This document shows positions 55,668-64,000 of a stretch of 64,000 nt of DNA, in pieces. The position numbers and the translations under genes were made by a program. This stretch comes from Serratia proteamaculans (GTDB lineage Bacteria; Pseudomonadota; Gammaproteobacteria; Enterobacterales; Enterobacteriaceae). The notes under the pieces were generated by a model. That model searched no databases. It was not told where the DNA came from and was given only the letters and a program-made list of their open reading frames with translations. The stretch's first letter is position 1. Every line of letters starts with the position of its first letter. The DNA lies in the NCBI RefSeq assembly GCF_013337185.1, contig NZ_SWDE01000002.1:558001-622000 (forward strand), read 5' to 3'.

Positions 55668-57377
55668 GTGCACCCCTTTTTTGAAATGCTGTTAGCGGTA
55701 TTTGATCGCGCCGCGTTGATGTTGATCTGTCTGTTTTTCCTCACCCGCACCCGGTTGTTCCGCCAGCTGCTGCAAAAAGAAGACCATACGCCGCTGGAGT
55801 TGGCCATGGTCACCGCCATCTTCTCGCTGTTTGCCCTGTTCAGCACCTATTCCGGCGTTAACGTTGAAGGTTCACTGGTCAACGTACGGGTGATCGCCAT
55901 CATGGCCGGCGGCATTCTGTTCGGCCCCTGGGTGGGGATCATTACCGGCATCATTGCCGGGGTGCATCGCTACCTGATAGATATCGATGGCATTACCTCG
56001 GTTCCCTGTCTGATCACCAGTATCATTGCCGGGATCGGTGCCGGGTATATCAACCTGAAGGTGAAGAAAGAGCAGCGCTGGCGTGCCGGGATCATCGGCG
56101 GCATGCTGTGCGAATGCCTGACCATGCTGCTGATCGTCCTGTGGGCCAAGCCGACTGAGCTGGGGCTGGATATCGTCTCCAAAATTGCCCTGCCGATGAT
56201 CCTCGGTACGGTATGTATTGGCCTGATCGTGCTGCTGGTGCAGAGCGTGGAAGACGAAAAAGAAGTGATCGCGGCCCGTCAGGCCAAGCTGGCGCTGGAT
56301 ATTGCCCGTAAAACGCTGCCTTACTTTCGCAATATCAACAGTGAAACGCTGGCCACCATCTGCGACATTATTCGCCAGGACATTCAGGCCGATGCGGTAG
56401 CCATCACCGATACCCATCAGGTGCTGGCCTATGTCGGGGTGGGTGAAGAAGCCTATCCGATTGGCCGCGAAGGCCTGAGTCGCGTGACCCGTGAAAGCAT
56501 CCGGCACGGCAAAATCATTATCAAAAACAATCTGGAAAACCCGGCCACGCCGCAGATCCACTCGCAATTGGTGATCCCGCTGTGGGAGAAAGGTGAAGTG
56601 ACCGGCGCGCTGAAAATTTATTACTGCCACGCCCATCAGATCACCAATACGCTGAAAGTGATGGCGGTTGGCCTGTCGCAAATTATCTCCACCCAAATGG
56701 AAGTTTCGCGCATTGAGCATCTGCGCCAGATGGCAGACAAAGCGGAAATGCGCGCCCTGCAAAGCAAGATCAACCCGCACTTCCTGTTCAACGCGCTTAA
56801 CGCCATTTCGTCCTCGATCCGTACCAATCCGGACACCGCACGCCAACTGATTATCAACCTGTCACGCTACCTGCGCTATAACCTGGAGCTGAATGACGAG
56901 TTCATCGACATCCGCAAGGAGTTGCACCAAATCCAGGATTATATTGCCATCGAACAGGCGCGCTTCGGCGCCAAGCTGACGGTGATTTATGATATCGATG
57001 ACGATATTTCGGTACGCATCCCCAGCCTGCTGATCCAGCCACTGGTGGAAAACGCCATCGTGCACGGCATCCAACCCTGTAAAGGCAAAGGCGTGGTGGT
57101 GATTGCGGTGAAAGATCAGGGTGACCGGGTCAGGATTTCAGTCAAAGATACCGGCCACGGCATCGACCCACAGGTCATCGAACGCGTGTCCCGCAATGAG
57201 ATGCCGGGGCACAACATCGGTCTGCTGAACGTGCATCACCGGGTGTCTCTGCTGTACGGCGAAGGGCTACGCATCCGTCGCCTGGAGCCGGGCACCGAAA
57301 TTGCCTTTTACATCAGCAAAAATGGCGGCAAACTGCCGGTGGAAAACAGCAGATTGCCTGGCGGGGAGCCATCATGA
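55668..57377 (+). CDS. pyrS: PyrS (YpdA), LytS-type pyruvate-sensing histidine kinase
   Basis: A 569-residue sensor kinase. Residues ~1-205 form the 5TM-5TMR LYT membrane domain ([19 protein letters not shown]). A GAF domain spans ~220-350, and then a LytS histidine kinase domain with H371 in [17 protein letters not shown] and an ATPase part ([21 protein letters not shown]). E. coli YpdA responds to pyruvate. The start is a GTG with GAGAG upstream and matches the family N-terminus. pyrR follows with ATGA overlap. Confidence 0.94.
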   Translation: MHPFFEMLLAVFDRAALMLICLFFLTRTRLFRQLLQKEDHTPLELAMVTAIFSLFALFSTYSGVNVEGSLVNVRVIAIMAGGILFGPWVGIITGIIAGVHRYLIDIDGITSVPCLITSIIAGIGAGYINLKVKKEQRWRAGIIGGMLCECLTMLLIVLWAKPTELGLDIVSKIALPMILGTVCIGLIVLLVQSVEDEKEVIAARQAKLALDIARKTLPYFRNINSETLATICDIIRQDIQADAVAITDTHQVLAYVGVGEEAYPIGREGLSRVTRESIRHGKIIIKNNLENPATPQIHSQLVIPLWEKGEVTGALKIYYCHAHQITNTLKVMAVGLSQIISTQMEVSRIEHLRQMADKAEMRALQSKINPHFLFNALNAISSSIRTNPDTARQLIINLSRYLRYNLELNDEFIDIRKELHQIQDYIAIEQARFGAKLTVIYDIDDDISVRIPSLLIQPLVENAIVHGIQPCKGKGVVVIAVKDQGDRVRISVKDTGHGIDPQVIERVSRNEMPGHNIGLLNVHHRVSLLYGEGLRIRRLEPGTEIAFYISKNGGKLPVENSRLPGGEPS

Positions 57378-58108
57378 AAGCCATCATCGTTGAAGACGAA
57401 TTCCTCGCGCAGGAAGAACTCAGCTATCTGATTAAAAAACACAGCAATATCGTGATCGAAGCCACCTTCGAGGACGGGCTTGACGTGCTGAAATACCTGC
57501 AAACCCATCAGGTTGACGCCATTTTTCTCGATATCAATATTCCGTCGCTGGACGGGGTACTGCTGGCGCAGAACATCAGCAAATTCGCGCACCGTCCTTC
57601 TATTGTGTTCATCACCGCCTATAAAGAGCATGCGGTGGAAGCATTCGAAATCGAAGCCTTTGACTATATCCTCAAGCCCTATCACGAAGCGCGTATCGTC
57701 ACCATGCTGCAGAAGCTGGAGGCGCTGCATAACCGCCCCGCCACGTTACCGGAACAGGCCAGCGCACCGAATCGCAGCAGCCACAGCATTAACCTGATTA
57801 AAGACGAGCGCATCATCGTTACCGACATCAATGACATTTACTATGCCGCTGCCGATGAGAAAGTGACGCGGGTGTATACCCGACGCGAAGAGTTTGTGAT
57901 GCCGATGAACCTGACCGAATTTTACGGTCGCCTGCCTGAAGAGCACTTCTTCCGCTGCCACCGTTCCTATTGCGTCAATCTGTCTAAAATCCGCGAGATA
58001 GTGCCCTGGTTCAACAACACCTATATTCTGCGGCTGAGCGATCTGGATTTTGAAGTGCCGGTCAGCCGCAGCAAGGTGAAAGAGTTTCGCAAACTGATGC
58101 GTTTATAA
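57374..58108 (+). CDS. pyrR: PyrR (YpdB), LytTR response regulator
   Basis: A 244-residue regulator. The receiver domain spans ~1-120 with phospho-acceptor D53 (AIFLDINIP) and acidic pocket VEDE. The LytTR DNA-binding domain (~140-240) includes the [20 protein letters not shown] and [18 protein letters not shown] blocks. In E. coli YpdB activates yhjX. Here a YhjX-family gene lies 755 nt downstream with matching repeats in its promoter. It is convergent with ypeC at 10 bp. Confidence 0.95.
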   Translation: MKAIIVEDEFLAQEELSYLIKKHSNIVIEATFEDGLDVLKYLQTHQVDAIFLDINIPSLDGVLLAQNISKFAHRPSIVFITAYKEHAVEAFEIEAFDYILKPYHEARIVTMLQKLEALHNRPATLPEQASAPNRSSHSINLIKDERIIVTDINDIYYAAADEKVTRVYTRREEFVMPMNLTEFYGRLPEEHFFRCHRSYCVNLSKIREIVPWFNNTYILRLSDLDFEVPVSRSKVKEFRKLMRL

Positions 58109-58118
58109 TCGCCAGCCG

Positions 58119-58466
58119 TTACCAGCGTGGCCCTGGGCGGTAGTAATAGCCCGGTGGTGGCGGTGGCGGCATGCGGTAATGAGGGCGATCACGCCATTCA
58201 TGTCGTGGCGGGCCGTAATAAATCACCCGTGGCGGCGGGCCATAGTAATAACCGCGCGGGCGTTCATAACCCCGATATTCATAGCCCCGGTGTTCGGACC
58301 ACCAGCGCGGATCGCGCCAGCGACCACCGTCCCAATAATGACCACGATCATCGCGGTCGCCAATGTGTAATGAAAGGCCCGGTACATTTACGCCAATCGA
58401 TACGTCCGCGTGGCTCACCAATGGCAGTGACAGCAACGCAACCAATAACAACAGTATTTTTTTCAT
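58119..58466 (-). CDS. DUF2502 (YpeC-like) small exported protein
   Basis: A 115-residue protein with a signal peptide (MKKILLLLVALLSLPLVSHA). The mature part is rich in Tyr, Arg, Trp and Pro (HIGDRDDRGHYWDGGRWRD, then YRGYERPRGYYYGPPPRV and a PPPPPPGYYY tail). The GDRDD.G.YWDGG.WRD core defines the family with E. coli YpeC; function unknown. GCAGGAGTCG precedes the ATG at 58466. The longer open frame has no signal peptide. Confidence 0.85.
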   Translation of the reverse strand: MKKILLLLVALLSLPLVSHADVSIGVNVPGLSLHIGDRDDRGHYWDGGRWRDPRWWSEHRGYEYRGYERPRGYYYGPPPRVIYYGPPRHEWRDRPHYRMPPPPPPGYYYRPGPRW

Positions 58467-58628
58467 CTCAACGACTCCTGCAGAGCGGAACCCGTCCGTT
58501 CGCAGATAACATAGATCTGCGCCCACCGCCGCTCTATAGGAACAATGCCCATTTACCAATTTCACCCACATCCTTCACAATTCAACCACAATCCCCGGCG
58601 GGGCAATGGCGATAAATCGCTAACATTC

Positions 58629-58642
58629 TTGATTTAGATCAC
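58629..58642. promoter_or_regulatory. FNR/CRP-type site upstream of the YhjX-family gene
   Basis: TTGATTTAGATCAC fits the FNR consensus TTGAT-N4-ATCAA at nine of ten positions and also partly fits CRP. It lies 25 nt upstream of the first LytTR-like repeat. Confidence 0.45.
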
Positions 58643-58653
58643 GCGCCGCCCGC

Positions 58654-58735
58654 TGCATTTCATCCCCTTTTAAGCCTTAAAACGACATCTCATACCGCGG
58701 TAGATGCATTTCATTCCTTCCCTTGTGCAACTCAT
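58654..58735 (+). promoter_or_regulatory. PyrR (YpdB)-type direct repeats controlling the YhjX-family gene
   Basis: Four direct repeats related to GGCATTTCAT, the YpdB half site reported for E. coli yhjX, are visible: TGCATTTCAT (58654-58663), GACATCTCAT (58684-58693), TGCATTTCAT (58705-58714) and TGCAACTCAT (58726-58735). The last three are spaced exactly 21 bp apart, leaving 11-nt gaps, the spacing known for YpdB. They end just upstream of the promoter. Confidence 0.8.
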
Positions 58736-58768
58736 TCCCGATCCGCCGCCGGGGGGGACTGCCAGCCA

Positions 58769-58774
58769 TATAAT
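58769..58774 (+). promoter_or_regulatory. -10 element of the YhjX-family gene promoter
   Basis: A consensus TATAAT with no recognisable -35 at 58746-58751 (GC-rich), as expected for an activator-dependent promoter. The last PyrR repeat ends 10 nt upstream of that -35 position. Confidence 0.65.
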
Positions 58775-58863
58775 ATGCCCATACCGCGGGGTTCCAGACA
58801 GCGCCCGCAAATTTCAGCCAACGGCTAACGCCCGGCAACGCACACACAGGAAGGAGCCCGGCC

Positions 58864-60090
58864 ATGAACACCAAACCGGCAAATCGCAGCTTAATCGTTC
58901 TGGGGACCATCATCTGCCAGATGGGTCTCGGTACTATCTATACCTGGAGCCTGTTCAACCAGCCGTTGGTCGACAAGTTCCACTGGGGCCTCGCTGACGT
59001 CGCCACCACCTTCTCCATCACCAGCTTCTTCCTGGCCTTCGCCACTTTATTTGCCGGCAAACTGCAGGAACGCTTCGGGATCCGTAACCTGACCCTGTGC
59101 GCCGGTATCCTGGTGGGTCTGGGCCTGATTGCCAGCGCCTACGTCAGCTCACTGAATATGGTTTATCTGCTGGCCGGGGTCGTGGTCGGTTTCGCGGTCG
59201 GTATCGCTTATATCTCTACCTTGTCCAACCTGATCAAATGGTTCCCGGCCAACAAAGGGCTGATCTCCGGTATCTCGGTCGGGGCTTTCGGTAGCGGTAG
59301 CCTGTTGTTCAAATACGTTAACGCCGCGCTGATTGCCGACGTTGGTGTGTCCTCTGCCTTCTTCTACTGGGGTGCCATTGTGATGGCGCTGATTGTGCTG
59401 GGTTCTCTGCTGTTGAAAGAGCCGGTACTGGTGAGCCAGTCTGCACAGCAAGGGACCAGCGGCCTGGGCAATGACTACAGCGTCCGCCAGATGCTGGCAA
59501 CCAAAGAAGCTTACCTGTTGTTCATCATCTTCTTCGCAGCTTGTATGAGTGGTCTGTATCTGATTGGCATCGTGAAAGACATGGGCGTACAACTGGCAGG
59601 GATGGACCTGGCTACCGCCGCCAACACCGTTTCCGCCGTCGCTATCTTCAACACCGCGGGCCGTATCATTCTGGGTACGCTCTCCGATAAAGTGGGCCGC
59701 ATGCGCGTCATCAGCTTCACCATGCTGGTTACCGTACTGGCGATTGTGGCGCTGAGCTTCCTGACCCTGAACCATACTTTGTTCTTCATCTGCGTCGGTG
59801 CCGTCGCCTTCTGCTTCGGTGGCAACATCACCGTATTCCCAGCGATTGTCGGTGACTTCTTCGGCCTGAAAAACCACAGCAAAAACTACGGCATCATCTA
59901 TCAGGGCTTCGGTCTGGGCGCACTGGCCGGTTCGTTTGTCGCCAAATACTTTGGCGGCTTCCATGCAACCTTCATCGTGATTGGCGTGCTGTCAGTGGCC
60001 TCCCTGATAATCACCCTGTTCATCAAGGCACCGAAAGCGGTAGCGCCGGAAGAAGAACACTTCTCTCAGGCGGATCTGGCAAAAGCCTAA
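58864..60090 (+). CDS. YhjX-family (OFA) MFS transporter, probable pyruvate-linked
   Basis: A 408-residue 12-helix major-facilitator protein of the oxalate/formate antiporter family. LGTIYTWSLFNQPL at the N-terminus, the GKLQERFGIRN loop and LSNLIKWFPANKGLISG match E. coli YhjX. In E. coli yhjX is the main target of YpdAB and is unlinked from it; here the two are neighbours. GGAAGGAGCCCGGCC precedes the ATG. A very strong terminator follows. Confidence 0.9.
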   Translation: MNTKPANRSLIVLGTIICQMGLGTIYTWSLFNQPLVDKFHWGLADVATTFSITSFFLAFATLFAGKLQERFGIRNLTLCAGILVGLGLIASAYVSSLNMVYLLAGVVVGFAVGIAYISTLSNLIKWFPANKGLISGISVGAFGSGSLLFKYVNAALIADVGVSSAFFYWGAIVMALIVLGSLLLKEPVLVSQSAQQGTSGLGNDYSVRQMLATKEAYLLFIIFFAACMSGLYLIGIVKDMGVQLAGMDLATAANTVSAVAIFNTAGRIILGTLSDKVGRMRVISFTMLVTVLAIVALSFLTLNHTLFFICVGAVAFCFGGNITVFPAIVGDFFGLKNHSKNYGIIYQGFGLGALAGSFVAKYFGGFHATFIVIGVLSVASLIITLFIKAPKAVAPEEEHFSQADLAKA

Positions 60091-60103
60091 CGTCTTAAAC
60101 GCT

Positions 60104-60141
60104 AAAAGGGGCGCAACTTAACGGTTGCGCCCCTTTTTTTA
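60104..60141. terminator. Strong bidirectional terminator between yhjX-like gene and glk
   Basis: A perfect 14-bp stem, AAAAGGGGCGCAAC/GTTGCGCCCCTTTT, with a 6-nt loop is followed by TTT. Confidence 0.95.
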
Positions 60142-60153
60142 TTGCTGCGATGA

Positions 60154-61116
60154 TTACAAATGCATACCCAGCGTCTGGCGCAGGTGAGCGCCGGCACCCA
60201 GCAAACCGGGTTGCCCATGGGTGATCATAAATACCGGAATGTCGTGCACGTAATCCTTGAAGCGCCCTTTATCCTCGAACGCCGCACGGAAACCGGAGGC
60301 TTTGAAGAACTCCATAAAGCGCGGCACTATGCCACCGGCGATGTAAACGCCGCCAAAGGTGCCGAGGTTGAGCGCCAGGTTGCCGCCGAAGCGCCCCAAA
60401 ATAACGCAGAACAGCGACAGGGCGCGGCGACAGTCGATGCAGCTGTCGGCCAGTGCGCGCTCGGTAATGTCCTTCGGCTCCAGCTTTTCCGGCAGGCGGT
60501 TATCGGACTTGACGATAGCGCGGTAAAGATTGACCAACCCCGGCCCGGACAGCACGCGCTCGGCAGACACATGGCCCACTTCAGCGCGTAACACCTCCAG
60601 AATGATATCTTCCTCCTCACTGTTCGGTGCGAAATCAACATGGCCGCCCTCGCCCGGCAGACTCACCCAGCGACGATTAACGTGCACCAGATGTGCCACT
60701 CCCAAACCGGTCCCGGCGCCATACACCGCAATAGGTTTGTCTTTCTGCGCGCTGCCACCGCCGAACTGCAATACATCGTCTTGCGACAGCATCGGGATCG
60801 CCATCGAAACGGCGGTAAAGTCGTTGATCACTTCCAGATGGCTCAGCCCCAGACTGGCCTGCATCTGTTTAATCGAAAACGCCCAGGTATGGTTGGTCAT
60901 CGCCACCCAGTCTTCAGTGACCGGACAGGCAATGGCAATACAGGCGTCCTGCACCTGGATATCCTGATCTTTTAAATATTGGCGGATTACCGCCTCCAGG
61001 CTGTCAAACTCCAGGCCGGAATAGGTTTTCGCCTGGGTAATTTCACCCGTCGCCACAGTGCACAACGCCAGGCGGGCATTGGTGCCGCCTACATCACCTA
61101 CGAGGGCATAAGTCAT
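60154..61116 (-). CDS. glk: Glucokinase
   Basis: A 320-residue ROK-like hexokinase-fold enzyme that phosphorylates glucose with ATP. The phosphate motif is [15 protein letters not shown] at the N-terminus, with [12 protein letters not shown] and [14 protein letters not shown] in the body and EGGHVDFAP near the sugar site. Length equals E. coli Glk within one residue. GGAGAAGATACTG precedes the ATG at 61116; the longer open frame is not supported. A Cra site lies upstream. Confidence 0.96.
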   Translation of the reverse strand: MTYALVGDVGGTNARLALCTVATGEITQAKTYSGLEFDSLEAVIRQYLKDQDIQVQDACIAIACPVTEDWVAMTNHTWAFSIKQMQASLGLSHLEVINDFTAVSMAIPMLSQDDVLQFGGGSAQKDKPIAVYGAGTGLGVAHLVHVNRRWVSLPGEGGHVDFAPNSEEEDIILEVLRAEVGHVSAERVLSGPGLVNLYRAIVKSDNRLPEKLEPKDITERALADSCIDCRRALSLFCVILGRFGGNLALNLGTFGGVYIAGGIVPRFMEFFKASGFRAAFEDKGRFKDYVHDIPVFMITHGQPGLLGAGAHLRQTLGMHL

Positions 61117-61229
61117 CAGTATCTTCTCCGCGAAATGAATAATAGAAAGCTGCCCACACTGTAAAATCCCGCTGCAAAAACAACAATCACCATCCTCTGC
61201 GCCACTATCCATTAGCGATCCGGATCACA

Positions 61230-61243
61230 AAAAACGTTTCAGC
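61230..61243 (-). promoter_or_regulatory. Cra (FruR) operator upstream of glk
   Basis: On the minus strand GCTGAAACGTTTTT satisfies every position of the Cra consensus RSTGAAWCSNTHHW. It lies about 115-127 nt upstream of the glk ATG; Cra represses glk in E. coli. Confidence 0.65.
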
Positions 61244-61459
61244 CAACCCTTTTCAGCCCCATCTGAAACAAATTGCGGCAAAAAACGCGCCATGGTCACT
61301 GTTAACCGTCATGACAGAAAGGCACTATTAACCGGCTGCGGCCTCCACGCCCGGCCGGAAATATCATTGCGTGCCAGCGTGCCGATTGTCTGGCAAGCTG
61401 TGGCCACCACCATCACCCGTTCGGCCTGCCATCCAGGGCCATTGATAAGGGATCCCTGC

Positions 61460-62707
61460 ATGCTGCACCCGCGCGCCAATGCCATGTTGGCTTTCGCTCT
61501 GCCCGCTCTCGTTATCGGTTCGGCCTCAAGCCTGGTGCTTATTCTGGTGATGAAGTTCGCCGATGCGCTGCAGCGGTTGCTTTGGGTGAATATTCCTGCG
61601 GCGATGAATATCGATACCCATTCACCCTGGTGGCTGATCGGCATTCTGACGCTGACCGGTGTCGCCGTTGGGCTGATAATCCGCTATATGCCTGGCCATG
61701 CAGGGCCCGATCCGGCCACTGAGTCCTTGATCGGTATGCCGCTGCCGCTTTCGGCGCTGCCCGGTCTTACGCTGGCACTGATCCTTGGCCTGGTGGGGGG
61801 CGTCAGTCTGGGGCCGGAAAACCCAATCACCGCCATCAATATTGCGCTGGTGGTGGCAATAGGTTCGCGCCTGCTACCGAAAGTCCCCCGCATGGACTGG
61901 ATTATTCTGGCCGCGGCCGGCACCATCGGCGCACTGTTCGGTACTCCGGTTGCCGCTGCGCTGATCTTTTCACAAACCCTGGCAGGCAATAATGACGTGC
62001 CGCTGTGGGATCGGCTATTTGCCCCGTTAATGGCGGCGGCGGCCGGTGCGGTCACGACACAGCTATTTTTCACGCCGAACTTTGCCCTGCAGCTTGATCC
62101 CTACACCGTCACCCGGCTGACGGATATTTTCAGTGGTTCCATCGTCGCCCTGATCGCCATCGCGCTGGGCATGGTGGCGCTATGGAGCTTTCCGCACGCC
62201 CACCGTCTGTTCCACTCGATAAAAAATCCGGTGCTGATGCTGGGATTGGGCGGGTTTTTGCTTGGGTTGCTGGCATTAATCGGTGGTGACATCACCCTGT
62301 TTAAAGGGCTCGATGAAATGAAGCAGTTGGCGATAGGCGAGAATTTTTCTGTCACGGAGCTACTGCTGATTACACTGACCAAGCTGGCAGCGCTGGTGAT
62401 TGCTGCCGCCAGCGGCTTTCGTGGCGGGCGCATCTTCCCGGCCGTATTTGTCGGGGTGGCACTGGGCCTGATGCTGCATCAGCATGTTCCGGCGGTACCG
62501 GCGGCGATTACCGTTTCCTGTGCCATTATGGGGTTGGTGTTGGTGGTCACGCGTGACGGCTGGCTCAGCCTGTTTATGGCCGTTGCCGTGGTGCCGGAAC
62601 TGCACCTGCTGCCCATACTCTGTGTGGTGATGTTGCCCGCCTGGCTGGTGCTGGCGGGCAAACCGCTGATGCTGGTGGGCAAGCGCCGCTCTGCACAGGA
62701 CGATTAA
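61460..62707 (+). CDS. yfeO: YfeO, ClC-type ion channel/transporter-family protein
   Basis: A 415-residue membrane protein of the voltage-gated chloride channel family. The blocks [18 protein letters not shown] (the GxxGPE selectivity motif), [20 protein letters not shown] and [15 protein letters not shown] (GKxGPxxH-like region) match E. coli YfeO. The ion is not established. The ATG at 61460 gives the family N-terminus MLHPRA; the open frame from 61292 is upstream DNA. It overlaps the convergent racemase gene by 4 nt. Confidence 0.93.
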   Translation: MLHPRANAMLAFALPALVIGSASSLVLILVMKFADALQRLLWVNIPAAMNIDTHSPWWLIGILTLTGVAVGLIIRYMPGHAGPDPATESLIGMPLPLSALPGLTLALILGLVGGVSLGPENPITAINIALVVAIGSRLLPKVPRMDWIILAAAGTIGALFGTPVAAALIFSQTLAGNNDVPLWDRLFAPLMAAAAGAVTTQLFFTPNFALQLDPYTVTRLTDIFSGSIVALIAIALGMVALWSFPHAHRLFHSIKNPVLMLGLGGFLLGLLALIGGDITLFKGLDEMKQLAIGENFSVTELLLITLTKLAALVIAAASGFRGGRIFPAVFVGVALGLMLHQHVPAVPAAITVSCAIMGLVLVVTRDGWLSLFMAVAVVPELHLLPILCVVMLPAWLVLAGKPLMLVGKRRSAQDD

Positions 62708-63396
62708 GCGAGCGCGTATTCCGCTGCGGCGCGCGCATGGATAGCGGTGGTGTCGAAGACCGGCACTGACGCATCCTGCGCGCCGACCAGCAGGCCAATC
62801 TCGGTGCAGCCGAAAATGATGCCTTGCGCCCCCTGCTGTTCCAGGCTGCCGATAATACGGCGGTATTCATCGCGCGACGCATCGCGGATTTTCCCCAGGC
62901 ACAGCTCTTCATAAATGATACGGTGCACAATGTCGCGATCGGCCGCCACCGGGGTCACCACTTCAATGCCGTATTTTTCCTGCAAGCGTCCACGGTAAAA
63001 CTCCTGCTCCATGGTAAAACGCGTGCCGAGTAGCCCGACGCGTCGGATGTCCTGTTGGCGCACCTGCAATGCCGTGGCGTCGGCGATATGGATCAGCGGC
63101 AAGCCGCTGGCCTGTTCTACCGCATCCGCCACCTTGTGCATGGTGTTGGTACAAATGACGATGGCCTGCGCGCCGGCGGCACGTAGCGATGCCGCCGCCG
63201 CAGCCAACAAACGCCCCGCACCGTCCCAGTCGCCCTGATGCTGCAGGCGCTCCACCTCGTGAAAATCAACGCTGTAGAGCACAATTTTGGCCGAATGCAG
63301 GCCACCAAGGCGTTCTTTCACCTGTTCATTGATCATGCGGTAATAAGGGATGGTTGATTCCCAACTCATGCCGCCCAGCAGGCCCAACACTTTCAT
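62704..63396 (-). CDS. Aspartate/glutamate racemase-family (YgeA-like) amino-acid racemase
   Basis: A 230-residue PLP-independent racemase. The paired catalytic cysteines are visible in VICTNTMHK (near residue 80) and [12 protein letters not shown] (near residue 195). [15 protein letters not shown] at the N-terminus is the family signature. E. coli YgeA has the same length and broad specificity. GGAGGAGCGAACG precedes the ATG at 63396. Confidence 0.9.
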   Translation of the reverse strand: MKVLGLLGGMSWESTIPYYRMINEQVKERLGGLHSAKIVLYSVDFHEVERLQHQGDWDGAGRLLAAAAASLRAAGAQAIVICTNTMHKVADAVEQASGLPLIHIADATALQVRQQDIRRVGLLGTRFTMEQEFYRGRLQEKYGIEVVTPVAADRDIVHRIIYEELCLGKIRDASRDEYRRIIGSLEQQGAQGIIFGCTEIGLLVGAQDASVPVFDTTAIHARAAAEYALA

Positions 63397-63462
63397 CGTT
63401 CGCTCCTCCGTCATTGCTGCAATTATTCGACATTACCTGAGAATCGCAGTGATGACGACGCC

Positions 63463-63915
63463 TTATTTGGCCGAGGAATTGACCGGCTGGCGCGCCTCGA
63501 ACCAGCGCTGACGCAGGGTATCGTACGCCCAGTTATAGAACATGGTGTACGGCAGGAAGAACAGGAAGAAACCAAGTTCCAGCATAAACGCCTGCACAAA
63601 AGAGATGCTCAGCATCCAGGCGGCAATCGGCACGCCGATCAACACAAACCCGGCCTCAAAACCCAGCGCATGAAACACCCGCACCTTAAGATTACGCACC
63701 ACGCGGCCCACTGGCCACAGGCGGTCAAAAACGGTGTTATAAACCATGTTCCATACCATGGCGACGGTGGACAACATCACCGCCAACGCACCGACCTGTA
63801 CCATCGAACGGTTTAGCAACCACGCACCCAGCGGGGCACAGATCATCACTGCGATGGCTTCGAAACCGACGGCGTGGACGATACGTTCAATGAAAGACTT
63901 GTTTTGCAGTTGCAT
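63463..63915 (-). CDS. PACE-family proton-coupled efflux protein
   Basis: A 150-residue membrane protein with four helices in two repeats of the bacterial transmembrane pair domain. The repeats begin RIVHAVGFEAIAVMI and RVFHALGFEAGFVLI; the Glu in each (E19 is equivalent to AceI E15) is the proton-coupling residue. Relatives export chlorhexidine, acriflavine or polyamines. AGGTGATTT precedes the ATG. A divergent regulator may start beyond the right edge. Confidence 0.9.
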   Translation of the reverse strand: MQLQNKSFIERIVHAVGFEAIAVMICAPLGAWLLNRSMVQVGALAVMLSTVAMVWNMVYNTVFDRLWPVGRVVRNLKVRVFHALGFEAGFVLIGVPIAAWMLSISFVQAFMLELGFFLFFLPYTMFYNWAYDTLRQRWFEARQPVNSSAK

Positions 63916-63916
63916 A

Positions 63917-63959
63917 AATCACCTGTTTTTTACTGTATGGCTAATAAACTGAGGTGATT
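63917..63959. promoter_or_regulatory. Inverted repeat upstream of the PACE gene
   Basis: AATCACCT (63917-63924) and AGGTGATT (63952-63959) form a perfect 8-bp inverted repeat. The near arm includes the ribosome binding site of the PACE gene, so it could be an operator or an mRNA hairpin that hides the start. Confidence 0.4.
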
Positions 63960-64000
63960 ATCATCGATTTTTTGGGTAGATTAAAAATAGGTTCCATCGA

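Noticed and set aside
55872-56846. A 324-codon open frame on the minus strand inside pyrS
   Set aside because: It is antisense to conserved kinase sequence, low-complexity and Asp/Gly/His-rich, with no initiation signal.
59149-59964. A 271-codon minus-strand frame inside the YhjX-family gene
   Set aside because: It mirrors transmembrane coding sequence and has only low-complexity charged content.
1-64000. CRISPR arrays, rRNA genes, complete insertion sequences, riboswitches
   Set aside because: I saw no regularly spaced repeats, transposase frames, rRNA sequence or recognisable riboswitch cores. Short repeats or remnants could be missed by eye.

Overview
The window looks like a chromosomal segment of a Serratia-type Enterobacterales (Yersiniaceae). 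Most genes keep the E. coli K-12 order of the 52-54 min region: flk, fabB, mnmC, yfcL, epmC, yfcA, mepA, aroC, prmB, smrB, sixA, fadJI, yfcZ, fadL, mlaA, then yfdC-argW and alaC-pyrSR-ypeC-glk-yfeO. Base composition is fairly GC-rich, and codon use is uniform except in a more AT-rich patch beside the tRNA. The genus is my inference from protein similarity recalled from memory, not from a search.

Region by region. 1-2,100: a DMT exporter cut by the window edge, divergent from a MocR-type GntR/aminotransferase regulator. 2,100-5,800: the scsABCD thiol/copper-tolerance operon. 5,800-11,900: flk, a rhodanese fragment, an exo/endonuclease-phosphatase family protein, pepT, a YbiR-type transporter and apbE. 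11,900-18,700: a cusFCBA copper/silver efflux operon whose CusB carries an extra C-terminal CusF-like domain, preceded by a small His/Met-rich membrane protein. 18,700-35,500: the conserved lipid, tRNA and peptidoglycan block, with recognisable FadR and FabR operators at fabB, fadI and fadL. 35,500-42,600: a complete cytochrome c maturation operon, ccmABCDEFGHI. 42,600-47,600: yfdC, tRNA-Arg(CCU), then an AT-richer accessory block (DUF2058 protein, a DsdC-like LysR regulator without dsdXA, an orphan 99-aa protein, a DMT transporter and a secreted 96-aa protein). 47,600-55,600: a porin, mltB, an orphan HicB-type protein, two microproteins with a structured intergenic leader, cytochrome b561, alaC, a GNAT and a DUF1479 protein. 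55,600-64,000: the PyrSR (YpdAB) pyruvate two-component system next to a YhjX-family transporter, then glk, yfeO, an amino-acid racemase and a PACE efflux protein.

How the parts work together. Two envelope copper/thiol stress operons lie within 16 kb of each other. The fatty-acid genes (fabB, fadIJ, fadL) carry matching FadR sites, so synthesis, uptake and degradation appear to be co-regulated as in E. coli. The pyruvate sensor sits next to its probable transporter target, whose promoter has three regularly spaced PyrR-like repeats.

I found no CRISPR array, rRNA operon, intact insertion sequence, integrase or prophage. The strongest candidates for new biology are modest: the CusB-CusF fusion, the three-repeat PyrR control region, the palindrome in the fadIJ promoter, the argW-adjacent accessory block with its unknown 99-aa protein, and the microprotein/leader region at 51,007-51,547.
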